Source: Parathielavia appendiculata
Taxonomy: Eukaryota > Ascomycota > Sordariomycetes > Sordariales > Chaetomiaceae
Assembly (NCBI RefSeq): GCF_033297405.1
Contig: NW_026944221.1
Span: forward strand, 663,449 to 727,448
Length of the DNA: 64,000 nucleotides
Direction of reading: 5' to 3'
The position numbers and the translations under genes were made by a program. This document shows positions 43,724 through 54,700 of this stretch, one piece after another. Each line of letters opens with the position of its first letter. Position 1 is the first letter of the stretch. Below the pieces are notes generated by a model. That model searched no databases, was not told the DNA's origin, and saw nothing but the letters and a program-made list of their open reading frames with translations.

Positions 43724-44981
43724 ATGAATGTGCTCCCCCTCTTCTCTCTCATTTTCTTCCTCTGTATCTTGAAGACTTGGGCTCACCCGGGCATGGCCAA
43801 GACCCTCAACGGGCTCGTCTCTCTTGCCCAACGCCAGACCGTTTCCGGAACGGAGCTCCTCGCCGACCTCAAGACCCTCCCGGAGGGCGCCCTGTCGCCC
43901 GCTGGCTCAACCATCAAGAACATCCTCCTCGCCAACCGTGCTGCCGCGTCTCCGCAGGACCTCACCACCGTCTACACCCCGCCAGGCGCCCTCGGCAGCC
44001 CGGCGTGCCGCGCCGACGCGTGCTGCGTCTATAAGTACGTGGCCGCCGACATGGCCGCCGTCTTTCGCGACGCTTCCTCGGGCGAGTGTACCGAGCTCGC
44101 GCGCCAGGCCGTGCGTCTGGGCTTTCACGACGCCGGCACCTGGTCCAAGACGCGCGGCGGCGGCGGCGCCGACGGGTCCATTATCCTGGCCACGGAGTGG
44201 CTGCGTGCCGAGAACCGCGGGCTCGAGGCCATCGCGGCCGTCGTGCAGGTGTGGTACGACTTGTACCACCCCCACGGCGCCAGCATGGCCGACCTGGTCC
44301 AGCTGGCGGCCAACGTGGCGGCCGTGTCATGCCCGCTGGGGCCTAGGGTGCGCTCGTTTGTCGGGCGCAATGATAGCGCCGTGCCCGCGCCCGAGGGCCT
44401 CCTGCCGGATGTGAATGCCGATGCCGCGTCGCTGGTGGCCCTGTTCGAGGATAAGACGGTCGTGTTGGGGGAACTGATTGCCCTCATTGGCGCCCACACG
44501 GCGAGTACCCAGCTGTTTGTGGACGTGTTGAGGGCGGGGGCTCCTCAAGACTCGACGCCGGGAGTGGTATGTAAACAGCGACCCTTGTGCCTTTGCACTG
44601 TATGTCCTTGTAAAGCCCGCTGGGCCGAATATGACTGACTGAGTTGTCAGTGGGATGTCTCTTGGTACAAGGAAACCATCAGCGAGTCTCCCCCGCCTGG
44701 TGTGTTTCGGTTTCCTAGTGACGTGGCCCTGTCACGGTACCCCGGAGCCCAAGACTTCTGGACTGCCTTTTCCAACGCAGCAGATGGTCAGGCCGTGTGG
44801 GCTGATGTGAGTGCCGATGTCGAACCCTTACCCCCGAGTACCCGCCCTACAAGGGAATAACTGACCGGCTCAGGGGTATGCCGGAGCCTACGTCCGGCTC
44901 AGTGTGCTCGGTGTCGAGCACATCAATGACTTGAAGGAGTGCACGGGTGTGCTGCCCTTGCCGGTCTCTAAGGCCCCTTGA
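43724..44981 (+). CDS. Secreted class II-type heme peroxidase (ligninase-like)
   Basis: Three exons (43724-44566, 44651-44806, 44874-44981) encode 368 residues. Residues 1-20 (MNVLPLFSLIFFLCILKTWA) are a signal peptide. The distal heme pocket is RLGFHDAGTW with Arg131 and His135; GGGGADGSI supplies distal calcium ligands. The proximal heme ligand is His258 in ALIGAHTAS. Residues near SCPLGPRVRSFVGRND, and FRFPSDVALSRYPGAQDFW in exon 2, match plant/fungal/bacterial peroxidase superfamily class II proteins of ascomycetes. The C-terminus is VLGVEHINDLKECTGVLPLP. The enzyme should use H2O2 to oxidise phenolic or other reducing substrates outside the cell. I see no obvious Mn-binding acidic trio or exposed catalytic Trp, so true lignin or Mn peroxidase activity is not supported. 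Confidence 0.93.
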
Positions 44982-45267
44982 AGCAAGGGGGACGAACATG
45001 GAGGTTATATCAGGTGTAGATACCTGGTAACCCACCAGGCCATACTTGAAGCAGAACTCCCTTGGTTTCCATGTTGAAGCGGCGAAGAAATGATCCTAGC
45101 TGAGCTATAACTTCATATGGCTCATGAAAGCTATCAGGGGATAACAAGTCACCGTTGATTTCAGCTCAACAATGCGATTCCATCGAGACAAACAGGTACG
45201 CCAGACAATCCCCCAACTGCCGCGCCTTGCTTCCCTCAAAGCCAACCAACACCATCCCACAAATACA

Positions 45268-46115
45268 TCACCATACCGTCATGGAGGCACTCCCGCCCTT
45301 AAACACCAACTGCGCATACCGCTCCCTGATCACTTCCTCCCCAGCCTTCCATCCACCAACCACTCCCTTCCCGGTTCCCAACCCCAGGTTCTGAATACTC
45401 CCACTCGCAATGTCAAACATGCACCCATGTACCTCCAACCACCTCTCCCTCCCAGCATCCTGCACCACAGCATTCGCCATGGGTACCCCAACCCCAGCCT
45501 CCACATTCATCTCAGCCATCCTCACCGCCCTCGCCCCCTCATCCCAAATCCCATTCAACTCCTCCCCCTTCGCCGCCCGCAACGCCCGCGACGGCGTAAG
45601 CCAGGTATCCAGCACCCCACCAACCCGTTTTTCTTTTCCGAGAGGATCGCGATAGCGCAGCCGCAGCACGAGTGGCCGCACAGCACGACGTGTTTGACTT
45701 TCAAGTGAATGATGGCGAACTCGATCACCGCCGACGTGTTGATATCGGTCGGCGGGACGATGTTGACGATGTTGCGGTGCACGAACACGTCGCCTGGCTG
45801 GAGGCCGAGAATTGTGGTTTCAGGCAGCGCGAGTTGGGGCAGTCGAGCCAGACTGGATTTTTTTTCCGCCCTCGGATGAGTATGAATGAAAAGGGGGGTT
45901 TTGGGGAAAGGGATGAAGGAGACGTGGGAGTTGGGGAGAGAGGGGGTGATGAGGAAGAAAGGGAGGAGGAGCTTACGGATCTCTGGGGATTGCCCGCTCG
46001 CGAGCTTGGGGGAAAAGTGTGGGTTTTAGTGGGCTTGTTAGCCTGCCCAGGCGTTGTTGGAGCTCAGGGCGTAAAGGAAGCTGTCTTCTGTAGAGGAAGA
46101 TTTGAGGTTAGTGAA
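45268..46115 (-). pseudogene. Beta-carbonic anhydrase, multiply disrupted
   Basis: Read on the minus strand, the order matches a fungal beta-carbonic anhydrase. FLYALSSNNAWAG is followed by two in-frame TAA codons (46038-46040 and 46026-46028), then HFSPKLASGQSPEI, a probable intron starting GTAAGC, and LWLDCPNSRC, where the zinc/catalytic motif should be CxDxR, so Asp is Asn. A one-base shift at about 45822 leads to ETTILGLQPGDVFVHRN and VNIVPPTDINTSAVIEFA, HVVLCGHSCCGCA (the other zinc ligands). A second shift in an A-rich run at about 45630 leads to GGVLDTWLTPSRALR and VEAGVGVPMANAVVQD. These enzymes interconvert CO2 and bicarbonate. With two stops, two frameshifts and a lost catalytic Asp, this copy appears dead. 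Confidence 0.86.
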
Positions 46116-47646
46116 GTTTTGGCTTCGCCATATCTAATGCACCTTGTGTCATCTCGTGCTTCTGACCAACAACAACAGAAAGAGTGGAGAAGAGGCTGTG
46201 TTTAGAAGCAGAACTGTTGAAGACAAGCTCGCATATATAACGCAGAGCGCGATGTTCCTGCTCTCGCCCGTTTGAGCACACTGCTCGGACGCTAATGATA
46301 AACAACTACTACAAAAACAAACAACAACAACCCGTCTGAGCGCGCCAAGGAGCCGTCAGCAGGCTGAAGTAGAAAAGGTGGTGCGATATCTCCCGAGATA
46401 ACGGATCATTCGAACCGCTCTCGCATTTGCAGAAGGGCTAGACGCCCCGACAGCCAAATAACACGCCACCACCGACGGCGGGACACGAGACAGGTTTGAT
46501 GATATCAAGGGACAAACTACCGGGGAGGTGTCGTGCGGAGCTAAACATTCCCGGAGTTTGGGAGCGGTAGGGTGACGACGCTGACCTTGTTCAGGTTGAG
46601 CCAGAACGAGGGCCGATGTTAAGGATAGAATGAAGGCAGTGAGCGAGAGCTTGCGCCATAATGACAGAACCGAACAGGCCGTACAGCTCATGAGACTGAG
46701 AATGAATGACCGAGATGCTGAGGTGAGAGGCGGACCCAAGCTCCCCTTCCCCCAATAGACTCGAGGTTGTCTCAGGTTGCATCACACACCTTCCAGACCG
46801 CGATCCGGAGTCGTCGAGCAGCCTGTCGCCAACACAAACGGCGGTACGGATGGTCTATATCGTGTTTGAGTTGTCGGCTGACATGCCCTCCCTTGTGCTG
46901 CTGCAACCCTCCGACACGGAGTCCTAATTCGTCTGATATAGGTGCCTTGTGAAGCAGAAGAGACGGGATGCCGTGGCAAGCCTTCGGGTATATCATAAGC
47001 TTATCTTGGTTTCCCTCTAGGTGCGAACTTAAGACAACATAGACCGGTTTAGTGAACTCAGGTACCGAAAAACCGTCTGGGCTGTGCTGCGCATCGGTGT
47101 CACGTTCCTGGCTCGATTTACACCGACAACGATGTGTCTTGGCTGTGTCTTTGCAAATGGCTTGCGCAGGTCTGGAGGCTAGCCCGTATTCCCGACTCAG
47201 GTGGTGCAGACTGTCGTGTGCCAGCGATCCTTCACGCATGTGGCAGAACCTCCGTGGTCCAAGAAGCTCGAGGGTCACCCCTTTTTGCAGCTTCATGCAA
47301 GTCCTGGCACATGCTTCGGCAGTTCCGGAAGCAGGACCGTGTTGCATTGGTTCCAATCCGGGGTCGAGAACTCAAAGTCTGGCGTGGTAGCCTTTGTCCA
47401 GGAGTGTGGCATCATGGGGTGACCAAAACGTAAAGGCAATCACAGCATATGGAACTCTGAAATCCTGCATCTGGGGGTATCCATGGCATTCATTCAGCTG
47501 CTCCAACTCGAAAAGAAATTCAGAACCCAGTATCAACGCCCGTATGTGACCGACGTAAGCAGTTTATTTCACCCTGATCTGGTTTTGGTATTCCCGTACG
47601 CCATTCGTAAGTGCACCCGCGCCAACCGGACCGTTGCAATGTTTCC
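46116..47646. other. Gene-poor region
   Basis: Contains the former carbonic anhydrase 5' region and the 3' flank of eL8. A 194-codon open frame at 46772-47356 (minus) and one at 46356-46739 have no domain or intron support and are probably chance. Confidence 0.45.
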
Positions 47647-48797
47647 TCAGACCTTGATGGCCGTCTCGATGGCCTTCTGGCGCTTCTCGATGCGCTTCTG
47701 GGCCTTGGCGCCCATGATACCACCACCCCACTTCTTGCGGGCATCCTCGTTCTTCTCGAGGTAGCCCTCCTTGATAGCAGAGATGAGCTTGGACAGCTCG
47801 TTCTTGTCCTCGGAGCGGACCTCGGTGATGGCGAGGACAGCCGCAGTCTGTGATGCATACGTTAGCTTGGGCTCCCGCACATATCCATGTGCAAGAAAAT
47901 CCTACCTTCTTGTGGACGACAGTGCCGAGCCTGGCCTTGCCCTTAATGATGGCGTACGGAACGCCCATCTTGCGGCAAAGAGCGGGCAGGAAGATAACGA
48001 GCTCAATGGGGTCGACATCGTTAGGAATGAGGACGAGCGAGGCCTTCTTGTTCTCAATCAGGCCAACAACGTGGTTGAGACCGTACTTGACAACGTAGGG
48101 CTTCTTGCTGACGTCCTCCTTCTTCTTGCCCTCCTTGATGGCCGTGGCCTCCTTGAGAAGACGCTCCTTCTTCTCAACCTTGGTCTCAGGGCGGTACTTG
48201 TTGAGGAGCTTGAAGGCCTGGGCAGCCGTGTTCTTGTCGAGGACATGCTGGAACTGGGCGATAGCAGGCGGCACCTTCAGGCGCATGTTGAGAATCTTCT
48301 TCTGGCGCTGGAGGCGGACATACTCCGGCCACTTGACCATGCGCGAGAGGTTGCGCTTGGGCTGAATGTCCTGGCCGATGCCGAAGTTGCGGGGCCGCTT
48401 CTCGATAAGCGGGTTCTGAGGGTGTCAGCGCGCGCAACGAAGGCATTGATATCTTGGGTTTGGAAGCAACTCACCTTGGGGGCCTTTTTGGAGCCAGCCT
48501 TCCCCTGAGGGAAGGGGGCGGGGGCAACCTTCTTACCAGACTTCGGAGGCTATCATTGAGGAGAAGACATCAGTAAATGTTTTTGTCATTGACTGTAGTC
48601 TTCTGAACTCTAGAGAGCGGTCGGGCGGCGTCTCCGCGCACCACGAGCCAGCTCAAGCCATTCTTCACCGGCGGTTTTGCAACCAGCAAGCGGAAATTTC
48701 ATGCAGCTCGCGGATCCCAAGAGATCGTTGAGAGCATGTTAAAAGAGTGCATCGGAGATGCCTTGCTATCGTGGAATCGTCATTAGGTGCTTACCAT
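47647..48797 (-). CDS. RPL8: 60S ribosomal protein eL8 (L7Ae family)
   Basis: Four exons: 48795-48797 (only the ATG), 48475-48549, 47906-48415 and 47647-47847, giving 262 residues. Exon 2 encodes the basic PPKSGKKVAPAPFPQGKAGS; exon 3 carries NPLIEKRPRNFGIGQDIQPK, the RNA-binding L7Ae fold (YVVKYGLNHVVGLIENKKAS, LVLIPNDVDPIELVIFLPAL, CRKMGVPYAIIKGKARLGT), and exon 4 TAAVLAITEVRSEDKNELSK to the C-terminus. eL8 binds a kink-turn in 25S rRNA of the large subunit. The single-codon first exon places the first intron directly after the start codon, a layout known from fungal ribosomal protein genes. The 5' end is 346 bp from the divergent Ncs6 start. Confidence 0.96.
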
Positions 48798-49143
48798 TTT
48801 GGCGTTGGGTGATGCTCAGGACCGAAGCTTGTTGTCGAGTAGAAGAAGTCTGGATTGAAAATTTTGGCGGAGCTACACATGAAAAAAGAGGTTGTGGACT
48901 TCCAGGCGCTTGGGCCACAGGGCATGACGGGGAATCTTCGGCAGCTCAAGGCAGAAGTGGGGCCCTTCTCTGCTAAGACACTGCTTTCATTCATTCGCCG
49001 TACTCCGTACTCTGTAACATCTGAAGGCTTAGAGTCAGAAGGAGTTTTGCAGGCGATATGAAGTGATGAACCGGAAACTCGACGAACCCCTGGACTGAGC
49101 GCACTCAACAGCTGCTCGGATCAAATACTAAATCTCTACCTCC
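48798..49143. promoter_or_regulatory. Bidirectional promoter between eL8 and Ncs6
   Basis: A 346 bp divergent spacer between two translation-related genes, one for a ribosomal protein and one for tRNA thiolation. No defined element recognised. Confidence 0.5.
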
Positions 49144-50349
49144 ATGGCGCCCGCGCTCTGCGCCAATTGCAAAACTGAACGGGCGCTCATCAAACGGCCC
49201 AAGAACCACGCGAAGCTCTGCAAGGCCTGCTTCATCACGGTCTTCGAGGACGAAGTACACCACACCATCATCTCGTCACAGCTGTTCCGTCTCGGCGAGA
49301 AGGTAGCTATAGGAGCATCCGGCGGAAAGGATTCGACCGTCTTGGCGTCCGTTCTCAAAACACTGAACGAGCGGCATGGATATGGACTTGAGCTGGTTCT
49401 CTTGAGCATAGATGAAGGGATCAAGGGTTATCGCGATGACTCCCTGGAGACAGTCAAGCGGAATGCCGTGCAGTATGATATGCCCCTCAAAGTGGTCGGC
49501 TACGATGAGCTGTACGGCTGGACGATGGACCAGGTTGTCGAGACGATCGGCAAAAAGGGCAACTGCACATACTGCGGCGTCTTCCGGAGGCAGGCACTAG
49601 ACCGCGGTGCCAAAATGCTCGGCATCAAGCACGTCGTGACGGGCCACAATGCCGACGACGTGGCCGAGACCGTACTCATGAACCTCCTACGGGGCGACCT
49701 GGCGCGTCTATCACGAAGCACCAGTATCGTGACAGGAGACAGCCGGTCCGAGGTCAAGAGAAGCAAGCCACTCAAGTACTCGTATGAGAAAGAGATTGTC
49801 CTCTATGCCCATCATAAGAGACTCGACTACTTCAGCACTGAGTGCATCTACAGCCCAGAGGCGTTCCGCGGCAGCGCAAGAGGGCTCATCAAGCAGCTTG
49901 AGAGAGTGCGCCCAACAGCCATTCTAGACATTGTCCGAAGCGGGGAGGACATGGCGAGATTAGTGCTTGGAGAGTCGACATCGTCCTGCGCGTGCAAGGG
50001 ACAAAAGAGCGCCGGGCTGGCGTTTTTGGAGGACGACATTGGTGGATGTGGTTCACAGAACGGCCGCACACCTGGAGGCGAGATGGCTGCCATGGACAAG
50101 CAGCTGAGGGAGAACGAGGCACACGAAGCCCTCGAAGTCGACATCGTAAAGGCGATGTCTGAGAACAAAGTTGGGAGCGAGAAAGAAAGGGAACTTCCCA
50201 TCAGGAGCAGTAATGGTACTTCCAGGGGGCCGGCTCGGCAAGTCCTTGGGAATTGCAAGCGTTGCGGTTACATGTCGAGTCAAGAGATTTGTCAGGCTTG
50301 CATGCTGCTGGAAGGCCTGAACAAGAATCGCGCTCAGATACAAATCTAG
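49144..50349 (+). CDS. NCS6: Cytoplasmic tRNA 2-thiolation protein 1 (Ncs6/Ctu1)
   Basis: Single exon, 401 residues. The N-terminal zinc-binding motif (CANCKTERALIKRP, later CKACF) precedes the PP-loop ATP pyrophosphatase signature SGGKDST at residues 59-65. NCTYCGVFRRQALDRGAKML contains the central CxxC with the catalytic cysteines, and HNADDVAETVLMNLLRGDL is the TtcA/Ncs6 motif. The C-terminus contributes a second zinc site (CKRCGYMSSQEICQACMLLE). With Ncs2 and Urm1 as sulfur donor, Ncs6 thiolates the wobble uridine (U34) of tRNA-Lys, -Glu and -Gln. A lower-conservation insertion at about residues 300-360 is rich in Glu and Gly. The protein is somewhat longer than yeast Ncs6 (359 residues), mainly due to that insertion. 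Confidence 0.97.
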   Translation: MAPALCANCKTERALIKRPKNHAKLCKACFITVFEDEVHHTIISSQLFRLGEKVAIGASGGKDSTVLASVLKTLNERHGYGLELVLLSIDEGIKGYRDDSLETVKRNAVQYDMPLKVVGYDELYGWTMDQVVETIGKKGNCTYCGVFRRQALDRGAKMLGIKHVVTGHNADDVAETVLMNLLRGDLARLSRSTSIVTGDSRSEVKRSKPLKYSYEKEIVLYAHHKRLDYFSTECIYSPEAFRGSARGLIKQLERVRPTAILDIVRSGEDMARLVLGESTSSCACKGQKSAGLAFLEDDIGGCGSQNGRTPGGEMAAMDKQLRENEAHEALEVDIVKAMSENKVGSEKERELPIRSSNGTSRGPARQVLGNCKRCGYMSSQEICQACMLLEGLNKNRAQIQI

Positions 50350-50470
50350 CATTTTGTACATTGGGGATGTGCTGAGAAGCTAGAATATCGTGGCTGGGTT
50401 GTTTATGAGCGAAGGTGCCTAGTGGTTTTCGTCGCCTCAATGGCCGCAGCGCTTGTCTCGTATTCGCTCT

Positions 50471-50961
50471 CTATGACATTCTCCGCTCGACCTGGCGAAT
50501 GTAAGCTTCCCAGCGGCGCAACCAGCTGCATCAGGCTACATACTCTCCAAGGGTTGTTTAATTCAAATCCGGGCGGCGCTATCGGATTGTCTGTTTGGCC
50601 TCGCAAGTATCCCGTGAGTCGCCTGTCCCGATCCATCACTATGTAGAACGGCTGTCAGTGCATCGGGTCGTGGCATTCGTAAGGTACTCGAGAATTTGAC
50701 CGTACTTTGCTGTCGAAGGGTTAGCAGAGGCGTCAAGGAATCCCGGGCCATGACATTCACAGACCTTATCCCACTGGTCCAGCGACCACCTGTGCCTCTT
50801 GCCGCCGCTCGCCATATTCTTGATCTTGTTCAGGCCAGCGCCCGTCACGCCAAACATCTGCCATTTCATGAGTCACCCAATGTCCGTCAGCGTAACAGCT
50901 CAACGGAGCTCACAGCAATGATGATTCCATAGGGAATCAGGGTCTCGAAGGGAACCGGCAT
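50471..50961 (-). CDS. Respiratory complex I small subunit, MWFE/NDUFA1 type
   Basis: Four short exons reconstructed by hand (50914-50961, 50761-50857, 50544-50638, 50471-50491) encode 86 residues; introns are 56, 122 and 52 bp and phases close exactly. The protein begins MPVPFETLIPYGIIIAMFG, a single membrane helix, continues GAGLNKIKNMASGGKRHRWS, then MDRDRRLTGYLRGQTDNPIA and FELNNPWRVERRMS. The pattern helix, GGK, Trp, then (E/D)RDRRL(T/S)G is that of the MWFE subunit, and the whole closely resembles the small Neurospora complex I subunit of about 9.8 kDa. MWFE is a membrane-arm accessory subunit near the quinone site required for assembly. Longest single exon frame is only about 100 nt, so simple ORF scanning would miss it. 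Ind1, the complex I Fe-S assembly factor, is encoded 12 kb away. Confidence 0.92.
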
Positions 50962-51735
50962 CGCGGCAGGTTTAGCGGCCTGTTGGTCGAATTAGCTTGT
51001 CAGCTTGGAGTGAAACCATAGCCGTGCAATCGGAGCCGTACACGAAGTCCTCTTTTCGGTACTTGATTGAATGAGCAAAAATACAGCTCTGAAGCTCGTG
51101 GTTCCAAGTGTCGCGAATGGCATCCAAATCGGCAGGCTTGTTGCTGGATTTGTTACCTGAGGCACTACTGTGTATGCTAAACGCTCGATTGAGTATTCGA
51201 GCTTTGGTCATGCATGGGCGCGAAATGGTCTGTGCTTCATGCATGATAATGATGACTAAGACGGTCATTTCAGCTGCGACCGAGCGCATCCAAGGGGCTC
51301 TCAGACCGGGGTAACGGACGGCAAGAGAACGTTGCAAACACTCGAAGCCCAGCTCTTGCACAAGTTTGACTGTGGCTCTCACCAAAAAACACTGCGAATT
51401 TACGTGTCTTTGCCGTGGAATCACAGAGAAATCCATCAAACTAGTCGACTTCCGTTCTCCAAAGCTGTGATCTGCGCGTCGCACGCAACTCTTGTTCGCT
51501 GCGCATCACTCGCGAGTTCCGTAACCTCACCTACCAACGTCCTCGGGCCGCCTGAGCTCGACCCCGTCTTCTCTTTGAAAGCATGCGCCGAGCATGACCG
51601 TCTTAGCCCATCTGATCCCCCTACTCTGATATGAGCGGCGTCCGTGGCCGCGACGCTTGACAAGGCGCGCCACAACATCCCGGGGAACGGCGCCTCTCGG
51701 GCTCCAGTGGTCGACGTGGAAACAATAGCTCAAAG
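50962..51735. promoter_or_regulatory. Divergent intergenic region between the complex I subunit and Sas3
   Basis: About 770 bp upstream of both genes. Frames here, including 50972-51484 (minus), lack domains. Confidence 0.5.
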
Positions 51736-54700
51736 ATGGCGGAGGCGCAAATCATGGAAGAGGAGCTGCAGCAAAGCGCCATGCAGTCGGAGCGGGAAGC
51801 CGAGCTGACGCAGGTAGGAGTCGACCGGGACATCGAGATGGGCGACGACAGCGCACTTGCCTCTCAGCAAAGCCACATTCACGTCGCGGACGGAGAACAT
51901 GAGGAAGACATGGACGACGAGGACGCGCATGGAGAGGACTATGAGGAGGAGGACGAGCGCCCCGACCATGACGACGAGCAGAGCGGCAGCAGCGAGTCTG
52001 GAGACGATGACGACGGGGACAACTTTGACGAGGATGCCGAGGGGGAAGCATATGACGAACTAGCCACGCGGAACCATCGACCACGGCTGAGGTCAAGAAG
52101 CATGACCAACGGCCACGAAGACGGCGAGGGCGACGACGCCGACGAGGATGAAGGCGTCGGCGCGGTGAAAATACGGCCGGGGGAGACGGACGAGGACGAC
52201 AGCAGCGTGGATTCCGCAAGTTTGGCCAGTGCCAGCGATGGCGAGTCGGAAGACGAGGCGGAATGGGAAGCTGCGCAAAACGACGATGCAGACGACGACG
52301 AGTCTGAGAACGCCGCTGGTCATTGCATCTTCTGTAAGCAGGACGAGGAACACGACCCAGGGGAAGAATTTGAGGCATTCCTAGCCTGCACAAGGTGTGG
52401 GGACAACGGTCAGTGCTTCCTGGGATCTATTGGTGTGTCGTGTCGAGGACTAATACAGTGCAGCCCACCAACAATGCGCGCGAGAGAATGAAGCGCTGGG
52501 GAGCGAAAATGGTAAGATTCACGGACTGCTGATTCTATGGCAGGTCGCTGACCTTCCTAGGTCCTGAGAACTGGAGATGCCCCAAGTGCGCTGATGAGTC
52601 CGATTCGGATGGCGACCCAGACTTGGACGAAGACGCAGACATGGCCGGGATCATGGACGCAAATGCTTCTCCGGCCAGCCGACGTGCCAGCGCACCTAAG
52701 CTCGCAAGAGATCTTCTTCCTTCCCAGAAAGGATCCATCAAGCCTGACTCCCACTCCGTGTTTAACCAGTTGGTTCTCGACGAAGACCCAATGGATGGAT
52801 CCCGCGTGCTTAGGAAACGCAAGACATCCTCGCTGGCAGATGACGAGAACATCATGGCGCTTCGCAAGCGGCGCAGGATTACCGGCGATGATCAGAGCAA
52901 CGATGAAAATACAGCATCCGGCGCCGACGGCTCCCCTAGGCCTGTGTCCAGGTCTCTACGGCTTAAGATCTCGAACCCGCCTGCGGCCATAGTCAAGAGG
53001 ACACGAAACAGCGTTTTGGTCAGGCTGCGCGTCAACTCGTCAGAGCTTCGCCAAATCACGTCCCGGAAACCAAGAGGGCCGAAGAAGCGCCCGAGCGGAT
53101 CGCGGAGGCGGACATCGAGAAGCGAGTCAACTCGCGCCGCTCCTCTGCCGCTAACGGCAATCGCAACACCTTTTACCCCTAGTGCCTACTCACAACCCTT
53201 CTACTCCTTCTATGATAAGGAAACAGATGAGTTGAAAGGGAAGCCGTACGGCGGCATCCTTACAGAAGCGGAAGCGGACACCTCTAAGACCATGCCGACG
53301 AACGATGACCGTCGGCGCTTTGATGAGGCGAAGCAAAAAGCAGAAGAGGAGTGGAGACAGCGGCTGCTCAAGATGCAGGCCGAAGTCGAGGCACCTGCCA
53401 AGAAGTCAAAGAAGGCATCGGGCCCGGCCAGCCAAATTGAGTGCATCGAGTTTGGCGGCTGGGAAATCGACACCTGGTATGCCGCTCCCTATCCCGAAGA
53501 GTACAGCAGGAACCGCGTCCTCTACATCTGCGAGTTCTGCCTCAAGTACATGAACTCGGACTATGTGGCCTGGCGTCACAAGCTCAAATGTCCAGCAAAG
53601 CACCCCCCGGGCGACGAGATCTACAGGCACGGCTCAGTGTCGGTCTTTGAAGTGGACGGCCGCAAAAACCCGGTTTACTGCCAGAACCTCTGCCTTCTGG
53701 CAAAGCTCTTCCTCGGGTCGAAAACGCTCTATTACGATGTGGAGCCGTTCCTCTTCTACGTTCTCTGCGAGTACGACGACCTGGGCTACCACTTCGTCGG
53801 GTATTTCTCCAAGGAAAAGCGTGCCAGCAGTCAAAACAACGTCTCTTGCATTCTCACGCTTCCCATCCACCAACGGAAGGGGTACGGCAACCTGCTGATT
53901 GATTTCTCCTATCTCCTGACCAGAGTGGAGAAGAAGACGGGGTCTCCAGAGAAGCCACTGTCCGACATGGGTCTAGTTTCGTACCGGAACTATTGGCGCC
54001 TGATAATGTGCCGCTATCTATTGGATCATTTCTCGGAAGAGAAGTCGGGAAAGACGGGTCTGAGTATCAAGCAGATTTCAGACGACACGGGGTTGACGCC
54101 AGACGACGTGGTTTCTGCTCTGGAAGGGTTGAGGTGCTTGGTTCGAGACCCGCAGACTCAGGTCTACGCTTTTCGCGTCGACTTACAATATTGTCGGGAA
54201 TACGTTGCAAAATGGGAGGCCAAGAACTATGTACAGCTCAACCCCAAGGCCTTGACGTGGACGCCCTATGTTATGGGCAGAGGCAACGCGACGAACTTTG
54301 AACTGGGCCCGGCTTTGACTGCGATTGCGCCGCGGGAAGAAGAAGAAGAGCTCAAGTCACCTGTTGCTCAAGCAGAAGAGCCGTTGGTCAACGGTGCCGG
54401 TCCTCCGAGTCAGCCGGATGCTTCTCCCGATGTAACAAAGAATGCAGTGGCGCCCCCGGTGCTCGAATCCACCGAACCCACAGAGTCGACCTCAACAGAC
54501 GATGCCGTCAACAACGATGTCAAGCCCAACGGATTACTCAGGAACGGTGATTCGGCAGAACAAAAGATCCAGCCTGAGCCCGCCCCCGAGCCAGCCTCCG
54601 AGCCAGCCCCCGAGCCCGAGCCAAAGCTCGACCCTGTCAAGTCCACAGAAGACGACTGGACCCAAAAATACAAAGATATCCCACCCACCCGATTCGAAGT

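Noticed and set aside
45672..46205. 178-codon plus-strand frame
   Set aside because: Antisense to the carbonic anhydrase pseudogene and without its own motifs.
46356..46739. Minus-strand frame with a hydrophobic N-terminal stretch resembling a signal peptide
   Set aside because: The rest is low-similarity random-looking sequence, and the hydrophobic patch alone is not enough for a secreted protein call.
46772..47356. 194-codon open frame on the minus strand
   Set aside because: Starts at a random ATG, no family resemblance, no intron support, and lies in a gene-poor region.
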